Of a stretch of 7,472 nt of DNA, positions 6,050-7,472 are shown piece after piece. The position numbers and the translations under genes were made by a program. The DNA is taken from NCBI GenBank assembly GCA_002308935.1, contig DBWN01000035.1, positions 1 through 7,472 of the forward strand. Direction: 5' to 3'. Position 1 is the stretch's first letter. Each line of letters starts with the position of its first letter. The notes below the pieces were generated by a model. It was given only the letters and a program-made list of their open reading frames with translations. It searched no databases and had not been told where the DNA came from. This DNA is from Bacteroidales bacterium UBA1237. Lineage in GTDB: Bacteria > Bacteroidota > Bacteroidia > Bacteroidales > UBA932.

Positions 6050-6070
6050 CCGCGGGACGGGATCCCACGG
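6050..6070 (+). promoter_or_regulatory. Leader hairpin at the 5' end of the hsp20 mRNA
   Basis: CCGCGGGA (6050-6057) pairs with TCCCACGG (6063-6070) around a 5-nt loop, with one C-A mismatch inside the stem. It would begin only a few nucleotides after the predicted start at about 6046. It is followed by an A-rich, unstructured stretch up to the ribosome binding site. A 5' stabilising hairpin is the likeliest role. It does not overlap the RBS, so a classic RNA thermometer is less likely. Confidence 0.4.
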
Positions 6071-6101
6071 AAAAGACAGAAAGTAAAACAAAAATAATAT
6101 T

Positions 6102-6109
6102 AAGGAGGA
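6102..6109 (+). promoter_or_regulatory. Strong Shine-Dalgarno of hsp20
   Basis: AAGGAGGA lies 6 nt before ATG 6116, a near-perfect match to the 16S anti-Shine-Dalgarno. It fixes the hsp20 start. It stands out because no other gene in the window has a recognisable one, and Bacteroidetes generally use them little. Confidence 0.85.
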
Positions 6110-6115
6110 TACATC

Positions 6116-6550
6116 ATGGTACCTGCAAGACGTAACAATCAGACTTGGATGTCAGACATCTTCAATGATTTCTTTGATAACAGATGGATGGAAAGATCCA
6201 ACGCAACAGCTCCATCAATCAACGTGATTGAGCACGAGCACGATTACACCCTTGAGCTTGCCGCTCCTGGAATGACGAAGGAAGATTTCCATGTGACACT
6301 TGATGAAGAGGGTGATCTCGTAATCAAGATGGAGAAGAAGGTCGAGAACAAGGAAGAGAACAAGGAGAACGGACATTACCTCCGCCGCGAGTTCAATTAT
6401 ACAAAGTTCCAGCAGACGATGCTCCTTCCTGAGGATGCAGTTCGCGAGAACATCAGCGCAAAGGTTGAGAATGGCGTTCTTACTGTAAACATCCCGAAGG
6501 TCGAGAAGGTGAAAGCCGAGGACAAGAACCGCATGATTGAAATCATGTAA
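6116..6550 (+). CDS. Hsp20/alpha-crystallin small heat shock protein
   Basis: A 144-residue ATP-independent holdase that binds unfolding proteins and keeps them refoldable by the DnaK and ClpB machines. A short N-terminal arm, RRNNQTWMSDIFNDFFDNRWM (6-25), is typical of Bacteroidetes members. The alpha-crystallin domain spans about 33-130, including INVIEHEHDYTLELAAPGMTKEDFHV and the conserved turn ENGVLTVNIPK (118-128). A C-terminal IEI (141-143) supplies the I-x-I motif that docks into neighbouring subunits for oligomer assembly. Length fits the family. The start is fixed by AAGGAGGA 6 nt upstream. It is monocistronic, divergent from uvrA, with a sigma-54-like promoter and palindrome array upstream and a hairpin terminator downstream. 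Confidence 0.95.
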   Translation: MVPARRNNQTWMSDIFNDFFDNRWMERSNATAPSINVIEHEHDYTLELAAPGMTKEDFHVTLDEEGDLVIKMEKKVENKEENKENGHYLRREFNYTKFQQTMLLPEDAVRENISAKVENGVLTVNIPKVEKVKAEDKNRMIEIM

Positions 6551-6599
6551 AAATACTTCTCCTTCGAGAGAAATATTGAGATGAATTGTACGAGATTCA

Positions 6600-6637
6600 C
6601 AGAAGGCCGGACTTCCGGCCTTCTGTCGTATTGTTTT
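6600..6637 (+). terminator. Probable intrinsic terminator after hsp20
   Basis: A perfect 11-bp GC-rich stem, CAGAAGGCCGG (6600-6610) with CCGGCCTTCTG (6615-6625), closes an ACTT loop. The T-rich tract downstream is interrupted (GTATTGTTTTG), so termination may be incomplete and some transcription could enter the apt-like gene. Confidence 0.7.
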
Positions 6638-6707
6638 GTCATCGTGAAAGAACATCGGAAAAGAAAAATGCGTATCTTGTCATCAGAAACCGCAAATTGA
6701 CTCTATC

Positions 6708-7295
6708 ATGGCAAAACAGCAAAGAGACTACGCAGCCGCACTGAAATTTTACGATGGATTCCCCAAGGAGGGAATCAACTTTGTCGACATCATGCCGTTC
6801 ATCCAGGACAAGCGCCTCCTCAAGGATCTGGCCAAGGACCTCGGAAGCTTGTGTGCATCTCCTAACATTGCAGCGCCTGAGGCCAGAGGTTTTCTGTTCG
6901 CCGGACCGATGATGACCGAGTGCAGGAAGATTCAAAGCATAATACCGCTAAGGAAAAAAGGCAAACTCCCCTTCACCGAAGGTGACTTGGTAAATGTCGA
7001 CATTGTCAAGGAATACGGCAACGACACAATAAACTACCGTCTCTCAGACATAGCCGCCTGCAAAGTCAACCGTTTGAGGAAAACGATAGGGGTAACCTTC
7101 TTCGATGACGTTCTTGCCACAGGCGGTACCGCCAAGGGCATAATAGAAAGCCTCAATGCCCAGACAGTGGAAATCGACGGAAAGACTTACAAGGTGAAGG
7201 TCACGGATATGGTTTTCATGGTAGAACTCGAGGATCTTAAAGGACGTGAGGCACTGGAAGAAATCGCCCCCGTCAAATCTCTGATAAAACTATAG
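6708..7295 (+). CDS. apt: Adenine phosphoribosyltransferase-like protein
   Basis: A 195-residue type I phosphoribosyltransferase of the cytoplasm. Apt makes AMP and pyrophosphate from adenine and PRPP, the purine salvage route. Apt-like landmarks appear in order: FPKEGINFVDIMPF (18-31), EARGFLF (58-64), IPLRKKGKLPF (79-89), EYGNDTINY (102-110), and the PRPP loop FFDDVLATGGTA (131-142), then VELEDLKGREAL (172-183). The set EARGF, RKxGKLP and DDVLATGGT is characteristic of Apt rather than of Hpt, Xpt or PyrE. FFDD in place of the commoner IVDD is a mild variation. It is slightly longer than the 170-183 residues of typical bacterial Apt, from an N-terminal extension and an insert near EIDGKTYKVK. 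ATG 6708 lacks a Shine-Dalgarno. No confident promoter was found in 6638-6707. The substrate is inferred from family motifs. Confidence 0.85.
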   Translation: MAKQQRDYAAALKFYDGFPKEGINFVDIMPFIQDKRLLKDLAKDLGSLCASPNIAAPEARGFLFAGPMMTECRKIQSIIPLRKKGKLPFTEGDLVNVDIVKEYGNDTINYRLSDIAACKVNRLRKTIGVTFFDDVLATGGTAKGIIESLNAQTVEIDGKTYKVKVTDMVFMVELEDLKGREALEEIAPVKSLIKL

Positions 7296-7325
7296 CAGCT
7301 TCGGCTGAATTACTGAAAGATGACC

Positions 7326-7352
7326 AGGCCTCCAGATACATTCTGGGGGCCT
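7326..7352 (+). terminator. Hairpin after apt, probable terminator
   Basis: AGGCCTCCAGA (7326-7336) pairs with TCTGGGGGCCT (7342-7352) around TACAT, 11 bp with one T-G wobble. It starts 30 bp after the apt stop. Only a weak T-rich tail follows (TGATCTGTTAATT), so it may work as a 3' stabiliser or a weak terminator. Confidence 0.6.
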
Positions 7353-7385
7353 TGATCTGTTAATTCAGTTTGAGTTCAATATAAC

Positions 7386-7412
7386 AAAAAAGCCTCCTGA
7401 ATCAGGAAGCTT
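7386..7412 (-). terminator. Intrinsic terminator of the tRNA-Asp transcript
   Basis: Read on the minus strand, AAGCTTCCTGA (7402-7412) pairs with TCAGGAGGCTT (7390-7400), one T-G wobble, tight loop. A run of T continues from the stem (A residues 7386-7391 on the plus strand). It begins a few bases after the tRNA 3' end. Confidence 0.8.
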
Positions 7413-7417
7413 CTTTG

Positions 7418-7472
7418 CGGTGCGGAAGGGACTCGAACCCTCGACCTCCGGCGTGACAGGCCGGCATTCTAA
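7418..7472 (-). tRNA. tRNA-Asp (anticodon GUC), 5' part beyond the window
   Basis: On the minus strand the sequence contains an anticodon arm CCGGC-CTGTCAC-GCCGG with anticodon GTC. A T arm GAGGG-TTCGAGT-CCCTT follows, then the acceptor 3' strand CCGCACC with discriminator G at 7418. The acceptor 5' strand and most of the D arm lie past the window end. The bases after the discriminator read CAAA, so the CCA tail is not encoded and must be added enzymatically. It converges with the apt-like gene. Confidence 0.93.

Noticed and set aside
6215..6655. Minus-strand frames opposite hsp20
   Set aside because: Shadows of a highly conserved Hsp20 gene; they run through the terminator hairpin.
6673..6680. 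TATCTTGT as the -7 box of an apt promoter
   Set aside because: No TTG or TTTG element lies 19-21 bp upstream, so the match does not stand on its own.

Overview
The window looks like chromosomal DNA of a Bacteroidales bacterium. The evidence is an Mfa2/FimB-type fimbrial anchor lipoprotein with the EDRSDCPC motif, a DUF3575-type outer membrane protein, a UvrA whose first CPxC motif reads SPISG, promoters of the form TTG-N20-TAnnTTcG, and mostly absent Shine-Dalgarno sequences. Genus cannot be assigned.

Layout. Positions 19-1494 (+) hold the tail of a probable fimbrial operon: an Mfa2/FimB-like lipoprotein, then a DUF3575 outer membrane protein. Ten bases later (1505-2577, +) comes an Rpn/PD-(D/E)XK nuclease ('transposase-like') gene. 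It is split into two frames exactly at an A_AAA_AAG heptamer, and a -1 shift there restores the family sequence. Its C-terminal tail module is tandemly duplicated (207-bp period). A strong intrinsic terminator (2605-2627) follows. A separate 100-codon gene (2721-3023, +) then encodes a protein ending in the same tail module but lacking the nuclease. It has its own candidate promoter, with a perfect 13-bp palindrome filling the spacer. uvrA (3026-5839, -) converges on it with a 2-bp gap. Positions 5840-6115 form a divergent regulatory region between uvrA and an hsp20 gene (6116-6550, +). This region holds a uvrA promoter candidate, a row of palindromes about 21 bp apart, a textbook -24/-12 (sigma-54) promoter, a leader hairpin and an unusually strong ribosome binding site. 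After an intrinsic hairpin come an adenine phosphoribosyltransferase-like gene (6708-7295, +), another hairpin, and the 3' part of a tRNA-Asp(GUC) on the minus strand running off the window end.

How the parts relate. The fimbrial genes act at the cell surface. UvrA starts nucleotide excision repair, Hsp20 is a stress holdase, and Apt salvages adenine; these are independent housekeeping or stress units. The most interesting part is 1505-3023. E. coli Rpn nucleases are reported to be restrained by short proteins made from their own C-terminal end. Here that end is duplicated in the nuclease and also exists as a free-standing, separately promoted gene with a possible operator. A nuclease plus trans-encoded tail antitoxin, with nuclease synthesis gated by frameshifting, is an inference that fits the sequence but is untested. 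The simpler reading is a decaying Rpn locus with a one-base deletion and leftover fragments.
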